Assembly (NCBI GenBank): GCA_030447145.1
Contig: JAUJLY010000187.1
Span: forward strand, 1 to 6,208
Length of the DNA stretch: 6,208 bases
Direction of reading: 5' to 3'
Origin: Thermomicrobiales bacterium
Lineage (GTDB): Bacteria > Chloroflexota > Chloroflexia > Thermomicrobiales > UBA6265
This document shows positions 5,303-6,208 of this stretch, in pieces. A model generated the notes under the pieces. The model saw only the letters and a list, made by a program, of their open reading frames with translations. It did no database searches and was not told the origin of the DNA. A program made the position numbers and the translations under genes. Position 1 is the first letter of the stretch. The number at the start of each line of letters is the position of its first letter.

Positions 5303-6208
5303 CTAGGACACCGGAGAAGCCTCCGGTGTCGCGCTGTCGTCTGGCGGGAAGAGATCGTTCCGGAAGGCTTCCTGCGGCTCCACGTCTTCGGCGAGGAATC
5401 CCTGGCCCACCGCCCAGGACGCGTAGTTCTCCCATCGTTCGGCAGTTTGCGTGCCAAAGGCCACGTTGCCGTTGTCGGTCCAGAGAGGTATGAGCAACTC
5501 GAGTCCCTCGCGCTCGACTTCGTCATCGAGATCCGGGCTTGCCGCCAACAACAGCTGCAACGCCTCCTCGGGGTCACGCATCGCGGCGTTGTACCCCTTA
5601 CGCAGAGCACCGAGCATGGAGCGGACGACATCCTCCTGTTCGGCGATTGTCTGCTCGCCAGTGACCAGCACAAGTTCGTAGTAGTCCGGCACGCCGTATT
5701 CCTCGATGCGGAAGTAGCGCACCGGTTGACCCTCCTGCTCGGCGAGGATCGTCTCGTGGGTCCAGTAGACGCCAATCACGGCATCCGCGCGTCCGGAGAG
5801 CACGGCAGGCATGAGGTCGTAGCCGACGTTGACGACCTCGACATCGTCAATTGAAAGGCCCGCGCTCTGGAGAATGGTCTCGATATAGGCCTCGTCGCTC
5901 GGAAGCCCGGCCATCGCGATGGTCTTGCCCTTCAGATCGACTGGCGACTGAATGCCCAATGCCTCCAGCACCATCAGCGAGTTGAGGGGGTGCTGCACCA
6001 GCGCCGCGACTGAGACGACCGGAACACCATGTGACCGGGCCTTCAACTCATACATTTTATATCAGATGACCATCGTCTCGCGACCGGCACCGACCCTAAG
6101 CAGCACCCTGGTCGGGTCCGCCGGGGTGAAGACTAGAACATCGAGCGCGGCTTCCTCGCAGTACCCCGTGTCGAGCGCGAGGTAGATGGCGGCGGGGTTC
6201 GCGGGCGG
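5303..6208 (-). pseudogene. ABC transporter substrate-binding protein, NMT1/THI5-like, with in-frame stop
   Basis: The frame encodes a periplasmic or lipid-anchored binding protein of the NMT1/THI5 (SsuA/ThiY/RibY-like) family, which delivers thiamine precursors, riboflavin or related compounds to an ABC importer. The part from 6055 to 5303 is open (250 codons) and reads as the body of such a protein: HGVPVVSVAALVQHPLNS, the DLKGKTIAMAGLPSDEAYIE block, GRADAVIGVYWTHE and GVPDYYELVLVT. Upstream in the same frame the family sequence continues to the window edge: NPAAIYLALDTGYCEEAALDV, then TPADPTRVLLRVGAGRE. The two parts are split by a TGA at 6064-6062, where relatives read roughly DFGISY and this gene reads TMVI-stop-YK. 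The ATG at 6055 therefore lies inside the domain, not at a natural start, and a product from it would lack the signal peptide and first lobe. The frame is unshifted, so a single substitution (for example TCA to TGA) suffices. The N-terminus is outside the window. Confidence 0.75.
5307..5330 (-). other. Perfect 10-bp hairpin at the 3' end of the substrate-binding gene
   Basis: GACACCGGAG (5307-5316) and CTCCGGTGTC (5321-5330) flank a 4-nt loop. On the minus strand the hairpin covers the last codons and ends just before the TAG stop (5305-5303), upstream of the nitroreductase start. There is no T-tract, so a classical terminator is unlikely; an mRNA-processing or partial attenuation element between the two genes is possible. 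Confidence 0.45.

Noticed and set aside
4865..5854. Plus-strand open frame of 329 codons
   Set aside because: It is the antisense of the nitroreductase and binding-protein genes and shows the His/Arg/Leu-rich composition of a shadow frame.
6062..6064. TGA in the binding protein read as selenocysteine or tryptophan
   Set aside because: The family has no selenoprotein members, no SECIS-like hairpin follows the codon, and other genes in the window show no sign of a reassigned TGA; the nitroreductase itself ends in TGA.

Overview
The window looks like a GC-rich bacterial chromosome carrying four minus-strand genes and one compositionally distinct edge. The source is most likely a member of the Chloroflexota (Thermomicrobia-like). 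This is an inference, based on the Pro/Thr-rich 'TPTPxPT'-style linker after the membrane anchor of the penicillin-binding protein, the style of the thiamine/riboflavin-type substrate-binding protein, and high-GC codon use. No rRNA or other taxonomic marker is present.

Layout from left to right (transcription runs right to left). Positions 1-834 hold the first 278 codons of a gene that leaves the window on its left side. It encodes an HNH endonuclease with an N-terminal domain of about 170 residues, probably a DNA-restriction or defence enzyme. This region, together with the non-coding stretch to about 1204, is visibly less GC-rich than the rest and may be an acquired segment. Positions 1205-3514 encode a complete class B penicillin-binding protein (769 aa: membrane anchor, NTF2-like MecA_N domain, dimerisation domain, transpeptidase with all three active-site motifs). 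It starts with GTG and has a probable terminator at about 1157-1186. Positions 3515-3821 are its leader, with several palindromes and no obvious housekeeping promoter.

Positions 3897-4445 encode a cytoplasmic YceI-family protein with a textbook sigma-70 promoter (TTGACA, 17 bp, TATAGT), a strong ribosome binding site and a perfect 16-bp terminator hairpin. Two TTAGTAA repeats 51 bp apart bracket the promoter and suggest an operator. Positions 4739-5287 encode a nitroreductase-family flavoprotein, 15 nt downstream of an NMT1/THI5-like ABC transporter substrate-binding protein that enters from the right edge. The substrate-binding gene carries an in-frame TGA at 6062-6064 in the middle of otherwise recognisable family sequence, in a locally AT-rich, degraded patch, so it appears to be a pseudogene (or the window has a base error there).

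The most interesting items are the partial HNH nuclease gene with its palindromic upstream site, the interrupted substrate-binding protein, and the repeat-flanked yceI promoter. No CRISPR array, tRNA, rRNA or insertion sequence was seen.
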